From Streptomyces liangshanensis (GTDB lineage: Bacteria; Actinomycetota; Actinomycetes; Streptomycetales; Streptomycetaceae), in contig NZ_CP050177.1 in assembly GCF_011694815.1 (NCBI RefSeq), positions 1,488,001 through 1,552,000 of the forward strand: 64,000 nucleotides of DNA, in the 5' to 3' direction. Shown in pieces: positions 27,623 to 35,981 of this stretch (positions within the stretch are counted from its first letter, which is position 1; every line of letters starts with the position of its first letter). Under the pieces are notes generated by a model that was not told where the DNA came from, did no database searches, and saw nothing but the letters and a program-made list of their open reading frames with translations. The position numbers were made by a program, and so were the translations under genes.

Positions 27623-28320
27623 CCACGCTGACCGGGACGGACGATCCGAAGGCCCTCGCCGAGCACGCGGGCCGCGCACTGGAGGACGCCTCCGCCACCG
27701 AGATCCTCCGGTGGGCGGCGGACACGTTCGGCGACGCGTTCTGCGTGACGTCGTCCATGGAGGACGCGGTGGCCGCCCACCTCGCCTCGACCGTCAAGCC
27801 CGGCGTGGACGTCGTCTTCCTCGACACCGGCTACCACTTCCCCGAGACCATCGGCACGCGCGACGCGGTGGCCGCCGTGATGGACGTCAACGTCATCACG
27901 CTGACGCCGCGCCGGAGCGTCGCCGAGCAGGACGCCGAGCACGGGCCGAAGCTGCACGACCGCGACCCCGACCTGTGCTGCTCCCTGCGCAAGGTCAAGC
28001 CGCTCGAGGAGGGGCTCGCCGGTTACGCGGCCTGGGCCACCGGACTGCGCCGCGACGAGTCCCCGACCCGGGCGAACACCCCCGTCGTCGGCTGGGACGA
28101 GCGGCGCGGGAAGGTCAAGGTCTCGCCGATCGCCCGCTGGTCGCAGGAGGACGTGGACCGGTACGTCGCCGAGCACGGCGTCCTCACCAATCCGCTGCTC
28201 ATGGACGGGTACGCCTCCGTGGGCTGCGCCCCCTGCACCCGCCGGGTGCTGGCGGGCGAGGACGCCCGCGCGGGCCGCTGGGCCGGCCGCGGGAAGACCG
28301 AGTGCGGGCTGCACGGATAG
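27619..28320 (+). CDS. cysH: Phosphoadenylyl/adenylyl-sulfate reductase
   Basis: 233 aa from ATG 27619. It reduces APS (or PAPS) to sulfite using thioredoxin. The 4Fe-4S cysteine pairs CC (120-121) and CxxC (203, 206) are present, which marks the APS-type assimilatory reductases. The catalytic cysteine is C229 in TECGLHG at the C terminus. DTGYHFPET is the substrate-binding loop. The upstream zinc-ribbon gene overlaps by ATGA. A cysC gene in the same operon means APS could also go to PAPS, so specificity for APS is inference from the cysteines. Confidence 0.92.
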   Translation: MTTLTGTDDPKALAEHAGRALEDASATEILRWAADTFGDAFCVTSSMEDAVAAHLASTVKPGVDVVFLDTGYHFPETIGTRDAVAAVMDVNVITLTPRRSVAEQDAEHGPKLHDRDPDLCCSLRKVKPLEEGLAGYAAWATGLRRDESPTRANTPVVGWDERRGKVKVSPIARWSQEDVDRYVAEHGVLTNPLLMDGYASVGCAPCTRRVLAGEDARAGRWAGRGKTECGLHG

Positions 28321-28376
28321 CGACCGGCACACAGGTGACGGGCGGTCAGGAAACTTATGAGGAGGGACAGTTGAGC

Positions 28377-28916
28377 GTGACGGAGCAGGGCGCCACCGTC
28401 TGGCTCACCGGTCTGCCCAGCGCGGGCAAGACCACCATCGCGCGGGAGCTGGCCGACCGGCTGCGCACGGAGGGCCACCGCGTCGAGGTGCTCGACGGCG
28501 ACGAGATCCGCGAGTTCCTCTCCGCGGGCCTCGGGTTCAGCCGCGAGGACCGGCACACCAACGTCCAGCGCATCGGCTTCGTCGCCGGACTGCTGGCGTC
28601 CCACGGCGTCAAGGCGCTGGTCCCGGTGATCGCGCCGTACGCGGACAGCCGGGAGGCCGTGCGCAAACGCCACCAGGGCGCGGGCACCGCCTACCTGGAG
28701 GTCCACGTCGCCACACCCGTGGAGGTGTGCTCCGTACGCGATGTGAAGGGGCTGTACGCCAAGCAGGCGGCCGGCGAGATATCGGGGCTGACCGGGGTCG
28801 ACGACCCCTACGAGGCCCCGGAGGACCCGGACCTGCGGATCGAGTCGCACACCCAGTCCGTACAGGAGTCCGCCGGCGCGCTCCACGCGCTGCTCACCGA
28901 AAGGGGTCTCGCGTGA
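28377..28916 (+). CDS. cysC: Adenylyl-sulfate (APS) kinase
   Basis: 179 aa. It phosphorylates APS to PAPS. The Walker A is GLPSAGKTT (residues 12-20). LDGDEIREFLSAGLGFSREDRHTNVQRIGFVAGLL and VHVATPVEVCSVRDVKGLYAKQAAGEI are hallmark segments. GTG 28377 lies 10 nt after GGAGGG (28361-28366); a TTG at 28371 is an alternative. Its TGA overlaps the GTG of cysD. In this operon it competes with, or supplies a pool beside, the APS reductase. Confidence 0.9.
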   Translation: MTEQGATVWLTGLPSAGKTTIARELADRLRTEGHRVEVLDGDEIREFLSAGLGFSREDRHTNVQRIGFVAGLLASHGVKALVPVIAPYADSREAVRKRHQGAGTAYLEVHVATPVEVCSVRDVKGLYAKQAAGEISGLTGVDDPYEAPEDPDLRIESHTQSVQESAGALHALLTERGLA

Positions 28917-29851
28917 CCACGACCGTCGCGTCCGTCACCGAGGGCACCGACGCCCCGTACGCCCTGAGCCACCTGGACGCCCTGGAGTCCGAGGCGGTCC
29001 ACATCTTCCGTGAGGTGGCGGGTGAGTTCGAGCGGCCGGTGATCCTCTTCTCCGGCGGCAAGGACTCGATCGTCATGCTGCACCTGGCGCTCAAGGCGTT
29101 CGCGCCCGCGCCGGTGCCGTTCACCCTGCTGCACGTCGACACCGGGCACAACTTCCCCGAGGTGCTCGACTACCGGGACCGCACGGTCGCCCGGCACGGC
29201 CTGCGCCTGCACGTCGCCTCCGTCCAGGAGTACATCGACGCGGGAAAGCTGCGCGAGCGCCCCGACGGGACCCGTAACCCCCTCCAGACCGTCCCGCTCA
29301 CCGAGCGGATCCAGGCCGAGCGGTTCGACGCGGTCTTCGGCGGCGGGCGGCGGGACGAGGAGAAGGCCCGGGCCAAGGAGCGGGTGTTCTCGCTGCGGGA
29401 CGAGTTCTCCCAGTGGGACCCGCGCCGCCAGCGCCCCGAGCTGTGGAACCTGTACAACGGGCGGCACGCCGCCGGTGAGCACGTCCGGGTCTTCCCGCTC
29501 TCCAACTGGACCGAGCTGGACGTCTGGCAGTACATCGCCCGGGAGGGCATCGAGCTGCCGGAGATCTACTTCGCCCACGAGCGCGAGGTGTTCGCGCGGG
29601 CCGGGATGTGGCTGACCGCGGGCGACTGGGGCGGCCCCAAGGAGCACGAGCACGTCGAGACGCGCCTGGTGCGCTACCGCACGGTCGGCGACATGTCCTG
29701 CACCGGCGCCGTCGACTCCGACGCCACCACGCTCGACGCGGTGATCGCGGAGATCGCCGCCTCCCGGCTCACCGAGCGCGGCGCGACCCGCGCCGACGAC
29801 AAGATGTCCGAGGCCGCGATGGAAGACCGCAAGCGCGAAGGGTACTTCTAG
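28913..29851 (+). CDS. cysD: Sulfate adenylyltransferase subunit 2
   Basis: 312 aa. It is the PP-loop ATP pyrophosphatase half of ATP sulfurylase, which makes APS from sulfate and ATP. SGGKDS (residues 47-52) is the PP-loop. HVDTGHNFPEVLDYRD, FGGGRRDEEKARAKERVFS, WNLYNGR and FPLSNWTELDVWQYI follow, all typical of CysD. GTG 28913 overlaps the cysC stop (GTGA), with AAAGGGG upstream. The cysN ATG follows 2 bp after the stop. Confidence 0.94.
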   Translation: MTTTVASVTEGTDAPYALSHLDALESEAVHIFREVAGEFERPVILFSGGKDSIVMLHLALKAFAPAPVPFTLLHVDTGHNFPEVLDYRDRTVARHGLRLHVASVQEYIDAGKLRERPDGTRNPLQTVPLTERIQAERFDAVFGGGRRDEEKARAKERVFSLRDEFSQWDPRRQRPELWNLYNGRHAAGEHVRVFPLSNWTELDVWQYIAREGIELPEIYFAHEREVFARAGMWLTAGDWGGPKEHEHVETRLVRYRTVGDMSCTGAVDSDATTLDAVIAEIAASRLTERGATRADDKMSEAAMEDRKREGYF

Positions 29852-29853
29852 CC

Positions 29854-31209
29854 ATGACGAGCACCACCGAGCCGTACGCCGAGTTCGCCGAGCGGCTGGC
29901 CACCACCACCCTGCTGCGCTTCGCGACGGCCGGCTCCGTCGACGACGGCAAGTCCACCCTCGTGGGGCGGCTGCTGCACGACTCGAAGTCGGTGCTCACC
30001 GACCAGCTGGAGGCCGTCGAGCGGGTCTCGCTGAGCCGCGGCCAGGACACCCCGGACCTGGCGCTGCTCACCGACGGACTGCGCGCCGAGCGCGAGCAGG
30101 GCATCACCATCGACGTCGCGTACCGCTACTTCGCCACGCCCCGGCGGCGGTTCATCCTCGCCGACACCCCCGGGCACGTGCAGTACACCCGCAACATGGT
30201 CACCGGCGCCTCCACCGCGGAGCTGGCGGTCGTCCTGGTCGACGCGCGGAACGGGGTGGTCGAGCAGACCCGCCGCCACGCCGCCGTCGCCGCGCTGCTG
30301 CGCGTCCCGCACGTAGTGCTGGCCGTCAACAAGATGGACCTCGTCGGGTACGCGGAGCCCGTGTTCACCGCGATAGCCGAGGAGTTCACGGCGTACGCGG
30401 CCTCCCTCGGCGTCCCCGAGATCACCGCGATCCCGATCTCGGCGCTCGCCGGGGACAACGTGGTGGAGCCGTCGGCGCACATGGACTGGTACGACGGCCT
30501 GACGGTGCTGGAGCACCTGGAGACCGTGCCCGCCAGCCACGACCTGGCCCACTGCCCCGCGCGCTTCCCCGTCCAGTACGTGATCCGCCCGCAATCGGCG
30601 AGCCACCCGGACTACCGCGGCTACGCCGGCCAGATCTCGTCCGGGGTGCTGCGCGTCGGCGAGGCCGTGACGGTCCTGCCCTCCGGCCGCACGAGCGTGA
30701 TCGAGGGCATCGACGCGCTCGGCGAGAGCGTCGACATCGCCTGGGCGCCGCAGTCCGTGACCCTCCGCCTCGCGGACGACGTGGACGTCTCGCGCGGCGA
30801 CCTGATCGCCCCGAGCGGCCAGCTCCCGCCCTCGACGCAGGACGTGGAGGCGACCGTGTGCCACGTCGCCGACCGGCCGCTGACCGTGGGCCAGCGAGTG
30901 CTGCTCAAGCACACGACCCGTACGGTCAAGGCGATCGTGAAGGACATCCCGTCCCGGCTCACCCTGGACGACCTGTCCCAGCACCCGGCCCCCGGGCAGC
31001 TCGTCGCCAACGACATCGGGCGCGTGCGGATCCGTACCGCCGAGCCCCTCGCGCTCGACCCGTACGCCGAGTCCCGCCGCACAGGATCGTTCCTGCTGAT
31101 CGACCCGGCGGACGGCACGACGCTGAGCGCCGGCATGGCGGGCGACGCCTTCGCCGAGGGCGCCGGGGCCGCCGCCGTACCCGCCGACGAAGAGGGCTGG
31201 GACTTCTGA
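29854..31209 (+). CDS. cysN: Sulfate adenylyltransferase subunit 1 (GTPase)
   Basis: 451 aa EF-Tu-like GTPase that drives APS synthesis with CysD. G1 is GSVDDGKST (27-35), G3 is DTPGHVQY, G4 is NKMD. Switch I includes RAEREQGITIDVAYRYF. Beta-barrel domains II and III follow. There is no fused C-terminal APS kinase, consistent with a separate cysC. Its TGA shares bases with the ATG of a 32-aa frame (TGATG at 31207-31211). Confidence 0.94.
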   Translation: MTSTTEPYAEFAERLATTTLLRFATAGSVDDGKSTLVGRLLHDSKSVLTDQLEAVERVSLSRGQDTPDLALLTDGLRAEREQGITIDVAYRYFATPRRRFILADTPGHVQYTRNMVTGASTAELAVVLVDARNGVVEQTRRHAAVAALLRVPHVVLAVNKMDLVGYAEPVFTAIAEEFTAYAASLGVPEITAIPISALAGDNVVEPSAHMDWYDGLTVLEHLETVPASHDLAHCPARFPVQYVIRPQSASHPDYRGYAGQISSGVLRVGEAVTVLPSGRTSVIEGIDALGESVDIAWAPQSVTLRLADDVDVSRGDLIAPSGQLPPSTQDVEATVCHVADRPLTVGQRVLLKHTTRTVKAIVKDIPSRLTLDDLSQHPAPGQLVANDIGRVRIRTAEPLALDPYAESRRTGSFLLIDPADGTTLSAGMAGDAFAEGAGAAAVPADEEGWDF

Positions 31210-31307
31210 TGGCCATCGACATGTACGCGACCTTCGCGAAGGAGGGCGGCCGGGTGGGCAGCGGCCTCCTCGGCGCGGGAACGGGCGGGGTGGCGCGATG
31301 TGCGTGA
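31209..31307 (+). CDS. Possible translationally coupled micro-ORF after cysN (32 aa)
   Basis: The ATG overlaps the cysN stop as TGATG. It reads MAIDMYATFAKEGGRVGSGL followed by LGAGTGGVARCA. GC3 is high as in real genes here, but there is no recognised motif. The region up to the next gene (31308-31454) also has a second small frame (MCVMTYAHRLRARTPH...). Either could be a small protein, a leader or read-through noise. Confidence 0.3.
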   Translation: MAIDMYATFAKEGGRVGSGLLGAGTGGVARCA

Positions 31308-31454
31308 TGACGTACGCGCACCGCTTGCGCGCCCGCACCCCCCACCTCCCGTACCGCCCGCCCCACCCGCACCGTCGAAGACCTGCCGATCCCCCGGCCA
31401 CGCCCGCGTACTCGTAGGGCGTGAGCGCCGGGCCCGACGAGAGGAAACCCTCCC

Positions 31455-32567
31455 GTGCCTGCCACGCGTACCCTGTCGCGCCGCCGTATCACCGCACTCG
31501 CCGCGGTGCCCCTCCTCGCCGTTGTCGTCACCTCCTGCGGTTACGGCTCCGACGCGAAGAAGGACGACACGAAGCCCGCGGTAGCCGCCGGGGCGAAGAA
31601 GCTCTCGGCCGACACCGTGAAGATCGGGTACTTCCCGAACCTCACGCACGCCACGGCCCTGGTGGGTATCCAGGACGGTCTGTTCCAGAAGGAGCTGGGC
31701 GGCACGAAGGTCGCCCCCTCCACCTTCAACGCCGGGCCCTCCGAGATCGAGGCGCTCAACGCGGGCAGCATCGACATCGGCTTCATCGGCCCCTCCCCCG
31801 CGATCAACGGGTACGTGCAGACCAAGGGCAAGAGCCTGCGGATCATCGGCGGTTCGGCCTCCGGCGGGGTCAAGCTGGTGGTCGACCCGAAGAAGATCAA
31901 GACCCTGGACGACCTCAAGGGCAAGAAGATAGCCACCCCGCAGCTGGGCAACACGCAGGACGTGGCGTTCCTCAACTGGATCTCCGAGAAGGGCTGGAAG
32001 GTCGACGCCCAGTCCGGCAAGGGTGACGTCTCCGTCGTCCGTACGGACAACAAGATCACCCCGGACGCCTACAAGTCCGGTGCCATCGACGGCGCCTGGG
32101 TGCCGGAGCCGACCGCGTCCAAGCTGGTCTCCGAGGGCGCGAAGGTGCTGCTCAACGAGTCGGACCTGTGGCCGGACAAGCAGTTCGTGATCACGAACAT
32201 CATCGTGTCGCAGAAGTTCCTGTCCGCGCACCCGGACGTCGTCGAGGCCGTGCTGCGCGGCTCGGTGAAGACGAACGCCTGGATCAACGCCAACGAGGAC
32301 AAGGCCAAGGCCTCCGCCAACGAGGCGCTCAAGACCCTGTCCGGCAAGGCCCTGGCGCCCGAGGTCCTCGACCCCGCGTGGGAGTCGATCAAGGTCACCA
32401 ACGACCCGCTGGCCGCGACCCTCCAGTCCGAGGCCGACCACGCGGTGAAGGCGGGCCTGCTGAAGAAGCCCGACCTGGCCGGCATCTACGACCTGGCGCC
32501 CCTGAACAAGGTGCTCAAGGCCGCCGGTCAGCCCGAGGCCTCCGACGCCGGTCTCGGCGTCAAGTAA
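31455..32567 (+). CDS. ABC transporter substrate-binding lipoprotein (sulfonate/taurine/nitrate type)
   Basis: 370 aa from GTG 31455. The signal peptide ends in a lipobox VVTSCG (Cys28), so the mature protein is lipid-anchored. The fold is the SsuA/TauA/NrtA type: VKIGYFPNLTHATALVGIQDGLFQKELG, FNAGPSEIEALNAGSIDIGFIGPSPAING, and ATPQLGNTQDVAFLNWISEKG. In this operon an aliphatic sulfonate, sulfate-ester or related sulfur compound is the likely ligand. No desulfonating monooxygenase is present in the window, so the true ligand is open. Confidence 0.87.
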   Translation: MPATRTLSRRRITALAAVPLLAVVVTSCGYGSDAKKDDTKPAVAAGAKKLSADTVKIGYFPNLTHATALVGIQDGLFQKELGGTKVAPSTFNAGPSEIEALNAGSIDIGFIGPSPAINGYVQTKGKSLRIIGGSASGGVKLVVDPKKIKTLDDLKGKKIATPQLGNTQDVAFLNWISEKGWKVDAQSGKGDVSVVRTDNKITPDAYKSGAIDGAWVPEPTASKLVSEGAKVLLNESDLWPDKQFVITNIIVSQKFLSAHPDVVEAVLRGSVKTNAWINANEDKAKASANEALKTLSGKALAPEVLDPAWESIKVTNDPLAATLQSEADHAVKAGLLKKPDLAGIYDLAPLNKVLKAAGQPEASDAGLGVK

Positions 32568-32620
32568 CCGCCGCGACCCATCCGTTCGCGGGATTCCAGG
32601 ATTCCCAGGAGGTGACGACC

Positions 32621-33412
32621 ATGGCTACGACGCTCACCAAGGCCGCCGACGGCACCACGTCGGTGGACCACGCCGCGCGCATCGCGCACGTCTCCAAGAC
32701 CTTCGCGACCCCCGCGGGGCGGCAGCTCGTACTGGACGACATCACGCTCGATGTCGCTCCGGGTGAGTTCGTCACCCTCCTGGGAGCCTCGGGGTGCGGC
32801 AAGTCGACCCTGCTCAACCTGGTGGCCGGCCTCGACCGCCCGACCGCGGGGTCCATCGAGACCCCCGGCGGGCGGCCGGCGCTGATGTTCCAGGAGCACG
32901 CCCTGTTCCCGTGGCTGACCGCGGGCAAGAACATCGAACTGGCCCTGCGGCTGCGCGGGGTGGCCAAGCAGGAGCGCAGGCCCGAGGCGGAGCGGCTGCT
33001 CGGGCTCGTACGGCTCGAAGGGGCGTACGGCAAGCGGGTGCACGAGCTGTCCGGCGGGATGCGCCAGCGGGTCGCGCTGGCGCGGGCGCTCGCCCAGGAC
33101 AGCCAACTGCTCCTGATGGACGAGCCGTTCGCGGCGCTCGACGCCATCACCCGTGACGTGCTGCACGACGAGCTGACCCGGATCTGGCGCGAGACCAACC
33201 TGTCGGTGCTGTTCGTGACCCACAACGTGCGCGAGGCGGTACGGCTCGCCGAGCGCGTCGTCCTGCTGTCCTCGCGCCCCGGCCGGATCGCCCGCGAGTG
33301 GCGGGTGGACATCCCGCAGCCGCGCCGGATCGAGGACGCCGAGGTGGCGGAGCTGTCCGTCGAGATCACCGAAGAACTGCGTGGGGAGATCCGCCGACAT
33401 GGCCAGCACTGA
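32621..33412 (+). CDS. ABC transporter ATP-binding protein (sulfonate/nitrate/taurine type)
   Basis: 263 aa. Walker A is GASGCGKST, the Q loop MFQEHALFPWLT, the signature LSGGMRQRVALARALA, Walker B LLLMDEPFAALD and the H loop FVTHNVREAVRLA. A near-ideal AGGAGGTGA ribosome binding site lies at 32608-32616. It overlaps the permease start by 14 bp. Confidence 0.92.
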   Translation: MATTLTKAADGTTSVDHAARIAHVSKTFATPAGRQLVLDDITLDVAPGEFVTLLGASGCGKSTLLNLVAGLDRPTAGSIETPGGRPALMFQEHALFPWLTAGKNIELALRLRGVAKQERRPEAERLLGLVRLEGAYGKRVHELSGGMRQRVALARALAQDSQLLLMDEPFAALDAITRDVLHDELTRIWRETNLSVLFVTHNVREAVRLAERVVLLSSRPGRIAREWRVDIPQPRRIEDAEVAELSVEITEELRGEIRRHGQH

Positions 33413-34385
33413 CACGACGCCGCAGAAGGACCCGGCGCCGCGCGACGCGGCGGCGCCGGACGCGGTCACGGACACGGCGGACGACGGCGCCGCGGGTCCG
33501 CACGCGCGGACCGCCGCCGGGGCCGGGCGCGGCGACATGGCCGGCCTGGAGGCCGGGCTCGACGCGCTGGACACCGTACAGACCGGGCGGACCCCCCTGC
33601 GCCACACCCTGGTCCAGAAGGTGCTGCCGCCCGCCGTCGCCGTCCTGCTCGTGCTGGTCGTGTGGCAGATCCTGATCTGGGCGAAGGTCACCGACGACTA
33701 CAAGCTGCCGTCGCCCGGCGCCGTCTGGGGCGAGCTGTCCGACGCCTGGGCGCAGGGCACGCTGCTCGGCTACATCTGGACGAGCGTCTCGCGCGGCCTG
33801 CTGGGCTTCCTGCTGGCGCTGCTGATCGGCACCCCGCTGGGCCTGCTGGTCGCCCGGGTGAAGTTCGTGCGGGCCGCCATCGGACCGATCCTGTCGGGGC
33901 TCCAGTCGCTGCCGTCGGTGGCGTGGGTGCCGCCGGCCGTGATCTGGCTCGGTCTCAACGACACGATGATGTACGCCGTGATCCTGCTGGGCGCGGTCCC
34001 CTCGATCGCCAACGGGCTGGTGTCCGGGGTCGACCAGGTGCCGCCGCTCTTCCTGCGGGCCGGGCGCACCCTGGGCGCGACCGGGCTCAGGAACACCTGG
34101 CACATCGTCATGCCGGCCGCGCTGCCCGGTTACCTGGCCGGTCTCAAGCAGGGCTGGGCGTTCTCGTGGCGGTCCCTGATGGCCGCCGAGATCATCGCGT
34201 CCTCGCCCGATCTCGGTGTGGGCCTGGGCCAGTTGCTGGAGAACGGGCGTACGGTCGGCAGCATGTCCATGGTGTTCCTCGCCATCCTCCTGATCCTGAT
34301 CGTCGGCATCGCGATCGACCTGCTGATCTTCAGTCCGCTGGAGCGGTGGGTCCTGCGCAACCGCGGTCTCCTCGTGAAGAGCTGA
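33399..34385 (+). CDS. ABC transporter permease (sulfonate/nitrate/taurine type)
   Basis: 328 aa. An unusually long N-terminal cytoplasmic tail (about 75 residues, acidic and alanine-rich) precedes six membrane segments. The EAA-type loop is GRTLGATGLRNTWHIVMPAALPGYLAGLKQGWAFSWR. It overlaps the ATPase gene by 14 bp and is followed after 5 bp by the chelatase gene. It forms the importer with the two preceding genes. Confidence 0.9.
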   Translation: MASTDTTPQKDPAPRDAAAPDAVTDTADDGAAGPHARTAAGAGRGDMAGLEAGLDALDTVQTGRTPLRHTLVQKVLPPAVAVLLVLVVWQILIWAKVTDDYKLPSPGAVWGELSDAWAQGTLLGYIWTSVSRGLLGFLLALLIGTPLGLLVARVKFVRAAIGPILSGLQSLPSVAWVPPAVIWLGLNDTMMYAVILLGAVPSIANGLVSGVDQVPPLFLRAGRTLGATGLRNTWHIVMPAALPGYLAGLKQGWAFSWRSLMAAEIIASSPDLGVGLGQLLENGRTVGSMSMVFLAILLILIVGIAIDLLIFSPLERWVLRNRGLLVKS

Positions 34386-34390
34386 TTCCC

Positions 34391-35194
34391 GTGCACCCCT
34401 CCCACCGTCCCCCGGTGCTGCTCGTCGTCGCGCACGGCAGCCGTGACCCCCGGCACGCGGCGACCGTGCGCGCCCTCGCCCGGCGGGTGCGGGCGCTGCG
34501 GCCGGGGCTGCGGGTGGAGACGGGCTTCCTGGACTTCGTCGCGCCGTCCGTACCGGCGGTGTTGGACCGGCTGGCCGGGGAGTGCGCGCCGCACCCGGTG
34601 GAGGTCGTCGCCCAACCGCTGCTGCTCACCCGGGCGTTCCACGCCAAAACCGACATCCCGGCCGTCCTGCGGGAGGCGTCGGAGCGCCTGCCGGGGCTGC
34701 GGGTCCGGCAGGCCGGGGTGCTCGGTCCCTCCCGGCTGCTCCTGGGCGCGCTGGAGCGGCGGTTGTACGAAGCGGGCCTGGCGCACGCCGACCGGTCGGC
34801 CACGGGGGTGGTGCTCGCCTCGGCGGGCTCCTCCGACCCGGAGGCGGCGGCGGTGATCGACGGGATCGCGCGGGAGTGGGAGCGCCGGGCCGGCTGGTTC
34901 GCGGTGCGGCCCGCGTTCGCGTCGGCGTCGTCGCCGCGCACCGAGGACGCGGTACGCGCGCTGCGCGCCGAGGGGGCGCGCCGCGTCGCGGTCGCCCCGT
35001 ACGTCATCGCCCCGGGGCGGCTGCCCGACCGGATCGTGGCGGGGGCCGAGGAGGGGGGCGCCGATGTCCTGGCGGAGGTGCTGGGCGCCGCGCCGGAGCT
35101 GGCGAAGCTGCTGCTGGCGCGGTACGACGAGGCCTGCGGGCCGGCGCCGTCGCCCGCGCTCGCCCTGCATACCCTGCACGGCCGGGCGGGCTGA
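34391..35194 (+). CDS. Sirohydrochlorin chelatase / CbiX-type
   Basis: 267 aa from GTG 34391. Two tandem CbiX-like halves are visible: VLLVVAHGSRDPRHAATVRALARRVRALRPGLRVETGFLDF with QPLLLTRAFHAKTDIPAVLREA, and GVVLASAGSSDPEAAAVIDGIAREWERRAGW with RRVAVAPYVIAPGRLPDRI. The metal-binding histidines are clearest in the first half. At the end of the sulfur operon it most likely inserts iron into sirohydrochlorin, giving the siroheme used by the sulfite reductase. Cobalt chelation for B12 is less likely here. Its stop codon is the first part of a 16-bp tandem repeat. Confidence 0.85.
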   Translation: MHPSHRPPVLLVVAHGSRDPRHAATVRALARRVRALRPGLRVETGFLDFVAPSVPAVLDRLAGECAPHPVEVVAQPLLLTRAFHAKTDIPAVLREASERLPGLRVRQAGVLGPSRLLLGALERRLYEAGLAHADRSATGVVLASAGSSDPEAAAVIDGIAREWERRAGWFAVRPAFASASSPRTEDAVRALRAEGARRVAVAPYVIAPGRLPDRIVAGAEEGGADVLAEVLGAAPELAKLLLARYDEACGPAPSPALALHTLHGRAG

Positions 35195-35270
35195 GGGCCG
35201 GGCGAGCTGAGGGCCGGGCGAGCTGAGGGCCGGGCGAGCTGAGGGCCGGGCGAGCTGGGGGCCGGGCGCC
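35191..35270 (+). repeat. 16-bp tandem repeat, five copies, at the operon end
   Basis: CTGAGGGCCGGGCGAG repeats at 35191, 35207, 35223 and 35239, with a diverged fifth copy at 35255. The first copy contains the TGA of the chelatase gene. It fills the gap to the convergent DsbA-like gene, whose stop lies at the end of the array. Confidence 0.92.
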
Positions 35271-35908
35271 TACGGCGTGAGGCTGCCCGTGCGGGTCCGC
35301 TTCAACTCGAAGAAGTCCGGATACCCGGCCAGCACCCGTACGCTGTCGAAGAGTTGCCCGGCGGCCTCGCCCCGGGGCGCGGAGTTCAGCACCGGCCCGA
35401 ACCACACGGCTCCGTCGACGTGGATCGTCGGCGTCCCCACGTACGCGTCGGCGGCGGGATCCTTCCCCCGGTCGTGACCGCGCCGCACGGCCTCGTCGTA
35501 CGACGGGTCGTGGGCGGCCTCCGCGAGTGCGGCCGGCAGCCCCAGCTCCGCGAGGGACTCGGCGATCACGACGTCGAAGTCGGCTTCCTTGCGCCGGTGG
35601 ATCCGGGTGCCGAACGCGGTGTACAGGTCCCGCAGGACCCCCTCGCCGTGCCGCTCGGCGGCGGCCACCGCGACCCGTACCGGACCGATCGAGCGGTCGA
35701 CCAGGTCCCGGTACCAGTCGGGGAGTTCGTTGCCGGCGTTGTGCAGGTACAGGCTCATCACGCGGAACCGGAGGTCGACGGGGCGTACCCGCTCGACCTC
35801 CAGCATCCAGCGGGAGGTGATCCAGGCGAAGGGGCAGGCGGGGTCGAAGTAGAAGTCGACGGTGGTGGGGGCTTCCCGGTCCGCCGCCGCGGGCGTCTGC
35901 GAGGTCAT
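35270..35908 (-). CDS. DsbA-family protein, mycothiol-dependent nitroreductase Rv2466c-like
   Basis: 212 aa thioredoxin-fold protein with an inserted helical domain. [26 protein letters not shown] opens the fold, with the active site CPFA having only one cysteine. [18 protein letters not shown] carries the cis-proline loop. Mycobacterial Rv2466c relatives use mycothiol or F420-independent thiol chemistry and often have CPxC. The single-cysteine form suggests a monothiol mechanism. Cytoplasmic; no signal peptide. Confidence 0.78.
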   Translation of the reverse strand: MTSQTPAAADREAPTTVDFYFDPACPFAWITSRWMLEVERVRPVDLRFRVMSLYLHNAGNELPDWYRDLVDRSIGPVRVAVAAAERHGEGVLRDLYTAFGTRIHRRKEADFDVVIAESLAELGLPAALAEAAHDPSYDEAVRRGHDRGKDPAADAYVGTPTIHVDGAVWFGPVLNSAPRGEAAGQLFDSVRVLAGYPDFFELKRTRTGSLTP

Positions 35909-35981
35909 ACGAACAGACTAGGGGCCGGTTGGCCCTGCCTCACGGGCCATTTCCGACTCGTTCGGCTGGGCCACTTGCGCC

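Noticed and set aside
30858..31307. 149-aa frame ending with the micro-ORF after cysN
   Set aside because: Everything before 31209 is an out-of-frame reading of cysN; only the last 32 residues could be an independent frame.
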